Positions 16,892 through 24,168 of a stretch of 64,000 nucleotides of DNA are shown in pieces (position 1 is the first letter of the stretch; the number at the start of each line of letters is the position of its first letter). The notes under the pieces were generated by a model. The model did not search any database. It had not been told where the DNA came from and saw only the letters and a program-made list of their open reading frames with translations. Source of the stretch: UBA6136 sp044351045 (GTDB taxonomy: Bacteria > Pseudomonadota > Gammaproteobacteria > Methylococcales > Methylococcaceae); assembly GCA_044351045.1 (NCBI GenBank), contig JBILGM010000010.1:1-64000 (forward strand), written 5' to 3'. A program made the translations under genes and the position numbers.

Positions 16892-17668
16892 CTAGCGGAT
16901 ACCGGGGCGGGTTTCGACTTCGTCATTTTCGTTGATGACCTTGGCTTTCGGAATCATTAACCTGGCCAGTTGCCGGTTCTTGAGCCAGACTCCAAGTCTG
17001 AACAGAAGCAAGAATGCAATGCCGAGCCCATAGAAAAGCGGGTCTACGAGGTTGCCTTTCAGCTGCATCGCATAGTGAAAGATGACGGCTACCGAGGCCG
17101 GGTAGATCCAGCGATGCAGTTTTTTCCAGCGACGCCCCATGATTTTCATGGCGGCAGTGGGGGAGGTGAGGGCTAGAAGCAGCAGAACGATGAACGCGAA
17201 AAGCCCAAACCAGATGTATCGGGTTTCAAGGATGTCTGTCGTGATGGATGACCAGATCAGACCTTGATCGATCCACAGGTAACCATAGACATGGAGCGCC
17301 GCATAGGAGAAGCTGCTAAGCCCGAACAGTTGCCGAAATGCGGCCATTCCGCGCCAGCGGGTGATGGTCTGGATGGGTGTCACAAAGAGTGTGACGAGCA
17401 GGAAACGTAAGGACCAGATCCCGGTGAAAAGGTGAAAGCCCTCGATGGCATTGGGACCCAGTCCTCCCGTTGCCATCAGAAGCAGAAGCTCGATAAAGGG
17501 GGCGACACAAAGCGTCAGGCAGGCATTCCATGGGTCAGTGAGCCAGACGATCACCCGCGTGATACACGGCGATGTGATGCCGTAAGCCTGCGGGTCGAGT
17601 GTCTTCTTTTGTTTTCTGAGGACTCCAATGAAGTCTCTGCATAATCCCTGAAGGTCGATCTGGCTCAT
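16892..17668 (-). CDS. msrQ: Heme-binding subunit MsrQ of the periplasmic methionine sulfoxide reductase
   Basis: The 258-aa product has six or so membrane helices of the ferric-reductase-like type: GLSSFSYAALHVYGYLW and RWKKLHRWIYPASVAVIFHY carry His residues suited to b-type heme ligation. MsrQ takes electrons from the quinone pool (or flavin reductase) and passes them to MsrP, which repairs oxidised methionines in the periplasm. Its start codon overlaps the msrP stop by one base (TAATG), which supports tight coupling. The N-terminus (about 40 residues before the first helix) is longer than usual and the C-terminus extends past the last helix. Confidence 0.92.
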   Translation of the reverse strand: MSQIDLQGLCRDFIGVLRKQKKTLDPQAYGITSPCITRVIVWLTDPWNACLTLCVAPFIELLLLMATGGLGPNAIEGFHLFTGIWSLRFLLVTLFVTPIQTITRWRGMAAFRQLFGLSSFSYAALHVYGYLWIDQGLIWSSITTDILETRYIWFGLFAFIVLLLLALTSPTAAMKIMGRRWKKLHRWIYPASVAVIFHYAMQLKGNLVDPLFYGLGIAFLLLFRLGVWLKNRQLARLMIPKAKVINENDEVETRPGIR

Positions 17669-18624
17669 TAGAAATGACGCTTCAGGTCGATCCCCTGATA
17701 GAGCGAGGCGACCTCATTGGCATAGCCATTGAAGATTTCAGTCTTGCGTCGTGGGGTAAAGAACGGGTCGCCAAGCGGCCTTTCTGTGGCTTGGCTCCAG
17801 CGGGGATGCGGCACAGCCGGGTTTACGTTGGCGTAGAACCCATAATCGTCCGGGGCCACCAGCGTCCAGCTAGAGGTTGGCGGGCTGTCAATAAGTTCGA
17901 TTTTGACGATGGCCTTGATGCTCTTGAATCCGTATTTCCAGGGTACAACCAGGCGGAGAGGTGCGCCATTCTGTTTAGGCAGGTCGCGTCCATACATGCC
18001 CGTGGCGATAATGGTCAGCGGATGCATCGCCTCATCCAATTGAAGTCCCTCGACATACGGCCATGGGAGGAGCTTTTTGTCCCGCTGCATTGGCATGGCT
18101 TCGGGTTGGGTGACCGAGTTGAATCTGACGAATCGTGCGTTTGATAGGGGTTGGACTGTCTTGATGAGTTCACCCAGATGGAATCCTGTCCAGGGAATCA
18201 CGGCCGACCAGCCTTCCACGCAGCGAAAGCGGTAGATGAATTCCTGTTGCGGAAATCGTTTAAGGAGGTCTTCGAGTCCCCATCGAGCCGGCTTTTCGCA
18301 AAGGCCTTCGATGCTGACAGTCCACGGGTCGGTATTGAGTGTCCCCGCGAGTCTTGAGGGTGAGGTCTTGTCCCAGCCAAACTCATAGTAATTGTTGTAC
18401 TCCGTCACGGCATCATAGCGGCTTGGTGTCGGACGTTTGGTGTCGGACGAAGTATCAGGCTTCGCGGCGGGCTCAGCGAGGGCTGAACCCATACCCAGGA
18501 TTGGTGCTGTGGCAGCAAATCCAATGAGAGAGCCCATGTTTTGAACGATCTGACGCCTTTCGATCCAGACTTTTTCGTCCGTGATGTCTCTGGGTCGGAT
18601 CAGTGGTCGTGTTCTTGTCAACAT
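17668..18624 (-). CDS. msrP: Molybdopterin methionine sulfoxide reductase MsrP
   Basis: The 318-aa product begins with a twin-arginine signal (ERRQIVQNMG followed by a hydrophobic stretch ending at ALA), as expected for a folded molybdoenzyme exported by Tat. The sulfite-oxidase-type fold is clear: YEFGWDK near the N-terminus, IYRFRCVEGWS with the Mo-ligand Cys, and GAPLRLVVPWKYGFKSIK. MsrP reduces both sulfoxide stereoisomers of methionine in periplasmic proteins, often after hypochlorite or singlet-oxygen damage. It is 97 bases downstream of the first LOV gene and joined to msrQ by a 1-base overlap, which places periplasmic repair next to a blue-light receptor. Confidence 0.95.
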   Translation of the reverse strand: MLTRTRPLIRPRDITDEKVWIERRQIVQNMGSLIGFAATAPILGMGSALAEPAAKPDTSSDTKRPTPSRYDAVTEYNNYYEFGWDKTSPSRLAGTLNTDPWTVSIEGLCEKPARWGLEDLLKRFPQQEFIYRFRCVEGWSAVIPWTGFHLGELIKTVQPLSNARFVRFNSVTQPEAMPMQRDKKLLPWPYVEGLQLDEAMHPLTIIATGMYGRDLPKQNGAPLRLVVPWKYGFKSIKAIVKIELIDSPPTSSWTLVAPDDYGFYANVNPAVPHPRWSQATERPLGDPFFTPRRKTEIFNGYANEVASLYQGIDLKRHF

Positions 18625-18721
18625 CCCGCTGTCATTCGTATTGAGTTTGAATGGCCGGTAGATGAGCGTGTCATCGCCACACCGAAGACCACCCTCAGTC
18701 CAATCATCACGCCCAAAAGCT

Positions 18722-19165
18722 TCAGGCCTTGATCATCTCATTCAGCTTGCGGATTTCCTCTTCCGCGTCCACCTTGTAGGTAATGTCGTACTGGACGCCA
18801 AGGTAATAGAGAAGCTCACCCTTGTTGTCATAAAGAGGTGTGATTTCCAGGCGGTTATGAAAAAGGGTTCCGTCCTTGCGATAGTTCCTCAGGGTGACGG
18901 AGCATCCCGCCTTTTTCTCGAGGGCTTGTCTCAGGATATCGAGCTGCGGTTGATCCTTGTCTGACCCCTGCAGGAAACGGCAATTTCTGCCAAGAATCTC
19001 GTCCTGTGAATATCCGGTCAGCCGTTCGAATGCCTCGTTGGCATAGATGATGGGGCTGTCCTCCTGATCCGGGTCGCTCAGTGTCACCCCATTCACACAA
19101 TGGTTGAGAATGGTCGTCAGCACCTGCGGAATGAGGCCGGTGTCCTTTCTAAGAATAAGTGGCAT
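18722..19165 (-). CDS. Short LOV blue-light photoreceptor (copy A)
   Basis: A 147-aa protein that is essentially one LOV-type PAS domain. The photoactive motif GRNCRFLQG is intact with the adduct-forming Cys at residue 62, and the FMN-contacting Asn residues (LRNYRKDG, FHNRLEI) and Gln (LGVQYDIT) are present. It ends in a charged helix (about residues 128-147, VDAEEEIRKLNEMIKA) that could be a dimerising coiled coil (J-alpha). There is no output domain, as in the short LOV proteins PpSB1/PpSB2 of Pseudomonas putida, so it must signal through a partner. The immediate upstream gene encodes an SRPBCC protein 22 bases away, an arrangement repeated with LOV copy B. A GGAG element precedes the ATG. 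Confidence 0.93.
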   Translation of the reverse strand: MPLILRKDTGLIPQVLTTILNHCVNGVTLSDPDQEDSPIIYANEAFERLTGYSQDEILGRNCRFLQGSDKDQPQLDILRQALEKKAGCSVTLRNYRKDGTLFHNRLEITPLYDNKGELLYYLGVQYDITYKVDAEEEIRKLNEMIKA

Positions 19166-19187
19166 TAAGTTTCTCCGGGGGATTCCG

Positions 19188-19676
19188 TCAGGATTTGGAT
19201 GTGTTGGGGGAATTCAATAGGCTCGACAGTGTAGCAAGGGTACTCTCCACCCCCTCGATCATGGCGCTGCGGATCAGTTTAACGAAGGGCCGCATAAAAA
19301 GGTCGACCTCAAGTAACTCAAAACGGAAGGTCAATTGGCTTTTTTCCTGGCTGACTGGGTCGATTCGATAAACTTGTCTGTAAGGCATATCAATTCCCTG
19401 AAAGGAGAAGGTATTGAAAGCCTCGAGCTCCCTGATCTCGAAGGTGGAAGTGATCTCTTCATCGTTTTCCAGGCGAACCTGACGTACGCGGCTTCCTTTT
19501 TTGACCGGGGCGGGATCGAGACACTCAATCTCGATAACATCCGTCATCCATCGGGGGTAGTTTTCATGGAAGTGCCCAGCGACAAAGTCAAAGATTTGTG
19601 CCTGTTCCCGGTTGATCACGGCAGAGGCCTCCGCAGTCACCGGGTCGGATCGGTTCACGTTCAATTTCAGTTCCAT
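19188..19676 (-). CDS. SRPBCC (START-like) protein paired with LOV copy A
   Basis: A 162-aa protein with a predicted helix-grip SRPBCC fold: an initial AEASAVINREQAQIFDFVA strand/helix, then FHENYPRWMTDVIEIE, successive beta strands, and a long C-terminal helix (FMRPFVKLIRSAMIEG). SRPBCC proteins hold hydrophobic ligands such as lipids, quinones or polyketides. It is clearly paralogous to the protein at 21770-22252, sharing the F-x-x-F-x-ENYPRW motif and the RPF-x-KL-[IV]-R helix. Each paralogue sits directly before a short LOV gene, so a functional SRPBCC-LOV pair is inferred. No signal peptide is seen. Confidence 0.75.
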   Translation of the reverse strand: MELKLNVNRSDPVTAEASAVINREQAQIFDFVAGHFHENYPRWMTDVIEIECLDPAPVKKGSRVRQVRLENDEEITSTFEIRELEAFNTFSFQGIDMPYRQVYRIDPVSQEKSQLTFRFELLEVDLFMRPFVKLIRSAMIEGVESTLATLSSLLNSPNTSKS

Positions 19677-19737
19677 GATGCTGTCCGGGACGGTTTGGAA
19701 ATGGGAGGGCAGGTGAGCGCCTAACCCTGAGGAAGGC

Positions 19738-20556
19738 CTAATAAGGCCGCTTCTTTGGGATAATTCTAAGTATCTGGCGGAAGTGATTTTCGGTGATCAG
19801 AGCAAGGCAGAATAGTTGCAGAAAATTCTCCGCAATGATGACTTCAAGCCCCAGACTTAGGGGCACGGCTTCAAGTCGAGTGCCGAAAAGTCGATCCCAA
19901 AAAGCTAACACGATGCCGTAGTTGCTGTCGTGCTCCTTACGAAGCGCCGAGTGGTGGGTTCTGTGAAGCGAGGGCGTAATGATCCATTTTGAGAGTTTGA
20001 TCTCGCTGGGTATTTGGATGTTGGCGTGGTGAAACAGAATGAACAGCAGTTGGATGGCCTCCATAGCCAGGACAATGTGCGCATCGACGCCAATCAGAAT
20101 CACGAACAGACATTTGAAGGGAATTTCAATCAGAAGATCAAACACATGAAACCGGAATCCGGTCGTCACGTTATACGATTTATCGCTGTGATGTACCTTG
20201 TGGAAACGCCAGAAGAATTCGCTGTGATGGTTCAGTACGTGCCAGCCATAGATGGCTAAGTCATAGAGTAGAAAGGTGACCAGCCAGCGGAAAGGTCCTT
20301 CCGTCATTCCGCTCAGTAACCCGTGGCCCGCGAACTTTTGAGCAACCAAAAACAGGGATGTGGCCCGAACCAGTGTCAAAACAACATTGTTGAAAAAAAA
20401 CGCCGAGAGGTTCGTCAATACGGATTCCTTGGTCGTCGACTTGTCGAATTTCCGGTAAGGGTGTTTTTTCTCGACGTAAAGAAGTACAAAGAACGCTGAC
20501 AAGGAAAGAAAAATGAAGCTATTGCTTACGAGTTCCGCCAGTCTATCGGTGCCCAT
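19738..20556 (-). CDS. Sterol desaturase / fatty acid hydroxylase family membrane protein
   Basis: A 272-aa integral membrane protein with about four to five hydrophobic segments and the three His clusters of the di-iron hydroxylase superfamily: HVLNHH, HKVHHSD and HRTHH. Such enzymes hydroxylate or desaturate sterols, fatty acids, carotenoids or similar lipids using O2. The ATG at 20556 is chosen because AAGGGG lies just before it; a longer start at 20613 is possible. A 215-base gap separates it from the RatA-like gene upstream, so a promoter could lie there. It lies between the two SRPBCC-LOV pairs, which suggests that its lipid substrate or product is what the START-like proteins bind. That link is inference. 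Confidence 0.85.
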   Translation of the reverse strand: MGTDRLAELVSNSFIFLSLSAFFVLLYVEKKHPYRKFDKSTTKESVLTNLSAFFFNNVVLTLVRATSLFLVAQKFAGHGLLSGMTEGPFRWLVTFLLYDLAIYGWHVLNHHSEFFWRFHKVHHSDKSYNVTTGFRFHVFDLLIEIPFKCLFVILIGVDAHIVLAMEAIQLLFILFHHANIQIPSEIKLSKWIITPSLHRTHHSALRKEHDSNYGIVLAFWDRLFGTRLEAVPLSLGLEVIIAENFLQLFCLALITENHFRQILRIIPKKRPY

Positions 20557-20771
20557 ATGCGCCCCTTGAAGTTTCGGAATGTTGATGCTGGCCCACCTGT
20601 TTGCCGCCATCACTATTGACGATTTGGGTCATGGCATTGATTATGTGACTCGCAATTCCTGATAGAAGTTCGGTTTGTTTCAGGCTGCCATATTGTTCAA
20701 CCCTCGGGATCCCTGTGAATTTTTTGCAGGATGGTTTTGCGAAAGATCGATGTTGGCCCAGAATGGGCCCC

Positions 20772-21212
20772 TCATGCAGTGGACCCATGTTTGCGGGATG
20801 CTTGTCGGCAAAAAGCTTCCACCATGGAGCCGGTGACCTCCTTGAATAGGCCGCCAAAAGCCATGCCCAAGAGGGCGTTAGCAAATTCGAAATCCATGCT
20901 GAAAGTGGCTGTACAACCGCCATTCCCACTCGGCTCGAATTTCCAGATGCCGTTCAATTTCTTGAATGGACCGTCGACGAGTCGCATGCGAATAGATTTT
21001 CCGGGTTCCATGGTGTTCTCTGTCGTAAAGGACAATTTCACTTTGGATTTTGCAATGGTGATGGTGGCCTTGAGCTTGTTCGGCGATTCCTCGAGAAGTT
21101 TTACCTCGCTGCACATGGGGATGTAGCTGGGGTAAGCGCGTACATCGTTCACCAAGTTGAACATTTCCATAGGCGAATGGGTTACGCAGACGCTTGTCGA
21201 TACATTGGGCAT
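20772..21212 (-). CDS. RatA/COQ10-like SRPBCC protein
   Basis: The 146-aa product matches the RatA/COQ10 branch of the SRPBCC fold: FNLVNDVRAYPSYIPMC near the N-terminus, the RLVDGPFKKLNGIWKFEP block, and MDFEFANALLGMAFGGLF at the start of the last helix. COQ10 proteins bind ubiquinone, and E. coli RatA is annotated as a ribosome-association toxin; the RatA partner RatB/RnfH is absent here. An AGGAG element lies about 12 bases before the ATG. It sits between LOV copy B and the hydroxylase gene, so a quinone or lipid carrier role is more likely than a toxin role. The housekeeping ratA would normally be next to smpB, so this may be a second, specialised copy. Confidence 0.8.
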   Translation of the reverse strand: MPNVSTSVCVTHSPMEMFNLVNDVRAYPSYIPMCSEVKLLEESPNKLKATITIAKSKVKLSFTTENTMEPGKSIRMRLVDGPFKKLNGIWKFEPSGNGGCTATFSMDFEFANALLGMAFGGLFKEVTGSMVEAFCRQASRKHGSTA

Positions 21213-21262
21213 GGGTGGCGGCTCCTGGATATTTGAATATCTCGACAGTCGAAGCGGGCTGG

Positions 21263-21721
21263 TCAGGTCAATTTTGGCATGCCTTCCAGCGCCTGGCTGA
21301 GGCGATTGATTTCCTCTTCCGCCTCTACTTGATGAGTCACGTCATACTGCACGCCCAAGTAATAAATCAGGTTTCCTTCATGATCGAAGAGTGGTGTGAT
21401 CGCAAGATGGTTGTAGAACAGTTCGCCATTCTTGCGGTAATTTCTTAAGGTCACCTCGACTGGCTGGAACGCATTGATGGCCCCCCGTAGGGTGGCTCTG
21501 GCCTCTTGGGCACGGTCCTCGCCTTGCAGGAATCGACAGTTCTTTCCCACGACCTCTTCCTGGGTATACCCGGACATGATTGCAAAGGCCTTATTGGCAT
21601 AGACAATTGGCATATCGGGCAAGTCGGGGTCGGCCAGCGTTACGCCATTGACGCAGGAATCAAGAATCTTGGAAAGCATGTTGGGAATGATCCCGGGGTC
21701 TTTTTCAGGAATAAAAAACAT
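21263..21721 (-). CDS. Short LOV blue-light photoreceptor (copy B)
   Basis: A 152-aa single LOV domain with the photoactive GKNCRFLQG motif (Cys at residue 62) and the flavin-binding residues in LRNYRKNG, FYNHLAI and LGVQYDVT. A short amphipathic C-terminal helix (VEAEEEINRLSQALEG) follows; there is no effector domain. It is close in sequence and equal in layout to LOV copy A (both have an N-terminal I-P-x-[MV]-L segment and CVNGVTL[AS]DPD), so the two arose by duplication. It is preceded by its own SRPBCC gene 48 bases upstream and followed by the RatA-like gene after 50 bases. Two receptors could differ in adduct lifetime or form hetero-dimers; the sequence cannot tell. Confidence 0.93.
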   Translation of the reverse strand: MFFIPEKDPGIIPNMLSKILDSCVNGVTLADPDLPDMPIVYANKAFAIMSGYTQEEVVGKNCRFLQGEDRAQEARATLRGAINAFQPVEVTLRNYRKNGELFYNHLAITPLFDHEGNLIYYLGVQYDVTHQVEAEEEINRLSQALEGMPKLT

Positions 21722-21769
21722 CGACCTAACCTCTTGTGACTAAATAATGGCTATCGTTTTCAAGCAGTG

Positions 21770-22252
21770 TCATGCAGAACTTGGGGCTTCCCGCTCGATC
21801 AAACCCTTGAGGTTTTTCACGGTTCTGTCGGCGCCATCCTGAACGGCCACTCGAACCAGTTTTTCAAAGGGGCGGAGTATGAGTTCAAGTTCCGTGAACT
21901 CGAAAGTGAAAGTGACCCTAGTCACCGTCGCCGAGCCGCTCGGCTCTTCGAAATCGTAGATGCACCGATATTTGTTCGATACACCGTCGAATGCTATTCG
22001 GCTGTGCGGCTGCAAATCGGTGATCATGAATGTCGAGTCGGACTTTCGTCCATGATCGATTCGAACTTGCCGCAACATACTTCCCTTTCCCAGCGGGCCA
22101 TCGGATACCTTTTTCAGGTCTACCACTTCACTGGACCACCTTGGGTAGTTTTCGAAAAAATCTTCAGCAACGAACTTGTAAACGACTTCCAATGGAAGTC
22201 GAATCAGCCCGGACGCTTTGCCTATGACTGGCTTAGATGAGCCAAATAACAT
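21770..22252 (-). CDS. SRPBCC (START-like) protein paired with LOV copy B
   Basis: A 160-aa protein of the SRPBCC type with ASGLIRLPLEVVYKFVAEDF, the FFENYPRWSSEVVDLKKV block, a run of beta strands, and a C-terminal helix around LILRPFEKLVRVAVQDGAD. It is a paralogue of the protein at 19188-19676 (same ENYPRW motif, same length, same position before a LOV gene). A GGAG element precedes the ATG. It probably binds a hydrophobic ligand in the cytoplasm or at the membrane surface; the ligand is unknown. Its repeated pairing with LOV genes suggests that it could be the output partner of the effector-less photoreceptor. Confidence 0.75.
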   Translation of the reverse strand: MLFGSSKPVIGKASGLIRLPLEVVYKFVAEDFFENYPRWSSEVVDLKKVSDGPLGKGSMLRQVRIDHGRKSDSTFMITDLQPHSRIAFDGVSNKYRCIYDFEEPSGSATVTRVTFTFEFTELELILRPFEKLVRVAVQDGADRTVKNLKGLIEREAPSSA

Positions 22253-22306
22253 GATTCAACTCCACATTGGATCTTTGTATGGACAGCGTTATGTGGCGTG
22301 GACAGT

Positions 22307-23461
22307 TCAGATTACGATTGTATCCAGCCCCGCTAGTAAGAGATCGTATTGAGCCTCGACGACTTCTTTGATGAGAGTCGCAGGTTGGCCGGCCACGATG
22401 TTTTGCGGTAATCCAAGCCAGCCGACCGCATCGGCTGGACCTAAGCTGATTACATAGCCCAGATCTCGATGAATGTAGGGCTCCAGCAATTTTAATCTGC
22501 TGGAGTGCCGGAGCACGTTATGGGCTACAAGTCGACCCTTGCGAAGTGCCGTTTGGGCACTGAGCGAGTTTGATCCGGGTTTGTTGAATTTTGAGCAGTC
22601 ACCCGCCGCGAATATATTGGAAAGAGTTTTGTCTTCAAGCCGAACCTGCCCAAAAATGTTTGTGTCGATCACGGTCTTCGGACGCATTCCCATGAACAAA
22701 AACGCAGCCCGTGAGGGGAGTTGGCTGAGTTCACCCGTATCTTTGTTTTCAATTTCAAGGCTGTCTGCCGTCTGTCCCTTGAAGTAGTGGTTGGGCAGAA
22801 AATCGATCCCAGCGGCCTGCAGGCGAGAGACCACGTATTTCCCCAGTTTTGGATTAAACTGCGAGAGGGGAGCCTCGGAACCATCCACCAGACGCAAGCG
22901 CCAACTCAAGCCTTGCTGCCTGAGGTAGTGGGCGATTTCAAACAAGAACTGAACACCCGTGGCTCCGGAACCTACCAGTGTGAGCCAGACATCTTCCGTG
23001 CGACTGCCGTCGACCAAATTTTGAAGAAGCTCTGGACCCGAGCTGAGGGCAAAATCTTCCAACCCGTAACAATGATTGATGGCTTTTTGAGGGTTGAACC
23101 CTGTTCCGGTGGCCCAGATCAGGTAGTCGAATTCAATGAAGTCGCCGTTTATTTCCAGGAAGCCATCACTTGCCCATTGTTGTAATGAAGCCTCCTCATA
23201 AGAAAGATCGGCTTGGATGTGACGCGCGTCAAACCGCTCGCTAAGAACATCAAATGGAACCCGAAAGTCGCTCAAGGGACGTCGAAAGCTTTCATGCAGA
23301 TGCGTCACTTTGAGATGGTGGTCGCGAGGGTCGATCACCACAATTTCTGGTTCGCGGTTATGCTCACGCAATGCAACCAGAGCCGATATTCCCGCGTAGC
23401 CTCCCCCGACAATCACTACTTTTGGGGCCTTTTCTGAAGGCAGATAAAAGGGCATGAACAT
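22307..23461 (-). CDS. NDH-2-like FAD-dependent oxidoreductase
   Basis: A roughly 384-aa two-dinucleotide-fold flavoprotein: VVIVGGGYAGISAL binds FAD near the N-terminus, YLIWATGTGFNP marks the FAD-associated strand, LVGSGATGVQF is the NAD(P)H-binding glycine motif, and IFAAGDCSKF is the FAD C-terminal motif. This is the layout of type II NADH dehydrogenases and related disulfide or quinone reductases. No redox-active CxxC pair is seen, which fits a quinone or other small-molecule reductase. The start is uncertain: the frame opens at a TTG at 23530 without a ribosome site, and the ATG at 23461 (or 23455) is preferred. Together with the SRPBCC and hydroxylase genes it could feed electrons to a lipid or quinone reaction. 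Confidence 0.82.
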   Translation of the reverse strand: MFMPFYLPSEKAPKVVIVGGGYAGISALVALREHNREPEIVVIDPRDHHLKVTHLHESFRRPLSDFRVPFDVLSERFDARHIQADLSYEEASLQQWASDGFLEINGDFIEFDYLIWATGTGFNPQKAINHCYGLEDFALSSGPELLQNLVDGSRTEDVWLTLVGSGATGVQFLFEIAHYLRQQGLSWRLRLVDGSEAPLSQFNPKLGKYVVSRLQAAGIDFLPNHYFKGQTADSLEIENKDTGELSQLPSRAAFLFMGMRPKTVIDTNIFGQVRLEDKTLSNIFAAGDCSKFNKPGSNSLSAQTALRKGRLVAHNVLRHSSRLKLLEPYIHRDLGYVISLGPADAVGWLGLPQNIVAGQPATLIKEVVEAQYDLLLAGLDTIVI

Positions 23462-23548
23462 GGTGACCCCGGCTTTGGTAAATGGATGAACTTGGAGGCT
23501 GAAAGGATGGGCAGTCTGCTTATGATTCAAGTCGACATGGTTGGCCAG

Positions 23549-24106
23549 TCACGGTTTTTCAGCTAATGCCGCTTCGATAGCCAATCTGAGCAGGAGATCA
23601 TCAGGCTCAATTTTTGACGGAAAAACCTTAACGACATTCCCCTTGCGGTCAATTAGGTATTTCTGGAAATTCCATTGTGGGCTGGCACCTGACTGTTTTG
23701 TCAGTTCAGCAAAGAATGTATTGGCCTTATCTCCCGTTACGGCGCTCTTACTGAACATGGGGAATGTGACACCGTAATCCTTGAAGGAAACTTTGGCAGT
23801 TTGTGCGGGGTCCTCGTGTTCCTGTTTGAAGTCGTTTGACGGAAAGCCGAGAATCACGAGCCCTTTGGTTTTGAACTCTTGGTACAGTGATTCGAGTCCC
23901 TTGAATTGGGATGTGTATCCGCACTGACTTGCCGTGTTGACGGCAAGAATCACTTTGCCCTGGTAGGCTTCGCAGAAGTTCACAGGGTCTCCCCCCAGCA
24001 AGGGGGCGCTGGAAAATTTAAGCAGAGGTGGACACTCTTCAGAGTCCGCACTTGCCATAGACATTCCCATGCTGAGCATCATCACTGAAGCAATTAGCCA
24101 ATTCAT
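23549..24106 (-). CDS. Periplasmic glutathione peroxidase family protein
   Basis: About 185 aa. A signal peptide (residues 1-20, ending MSMASA) precedes a GPx domain with the peroxidatic Cys in NTASQCGYTSQFKGL, the FPSNDFKQE block and PQWNFQKYLIDRKG carrying the Trp and Asn of the catalytic tetrad. The active site uses Cys, not selenocysteine; the usual FPCN resolving Cys is replaced by Ser, so its recycling may differ from thioredoxin-dependent GPx. The ATG at 24106 has an AGGAGG site about 12 bases upstream, which decides the start over the longer frame. It would remove (lipid) peroxides in the periplasm and opens the LOV cassette; msrPQ closes it. Confidence 0.9.
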   Translation of the reverse strand: MNWLIASVMMLSMGMSMASADSEECPPLLKFSSAPLLGGDPVNFCEAYQGKVILAVNTASQCGYTSQFKGLESLYQEFKTKGLVILGFPSNDFKQEHEDPAQTAKVSFKDYGVTFPMFSKSAVTGDKANTFFAELTKQSGASPQWNFQKYLIDRKGNVVKVFPSKIEPDDLLLRLAIEAALAEKP

Positions 24107-24168
24107 CTCTCCCTCCTCTGGGTTGTGGATATCTAAACGCTCCAACCAATGACACTTGGTGTCTTCTT

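Noticed and set aside
20772..21212. RatA-like gene as part of a toxin-antitoxin pair
   Set aside because: No RatB/RnfH or other antitoxin gene is adjacent; the context of lipid and redox genes points to ligand binding instead.
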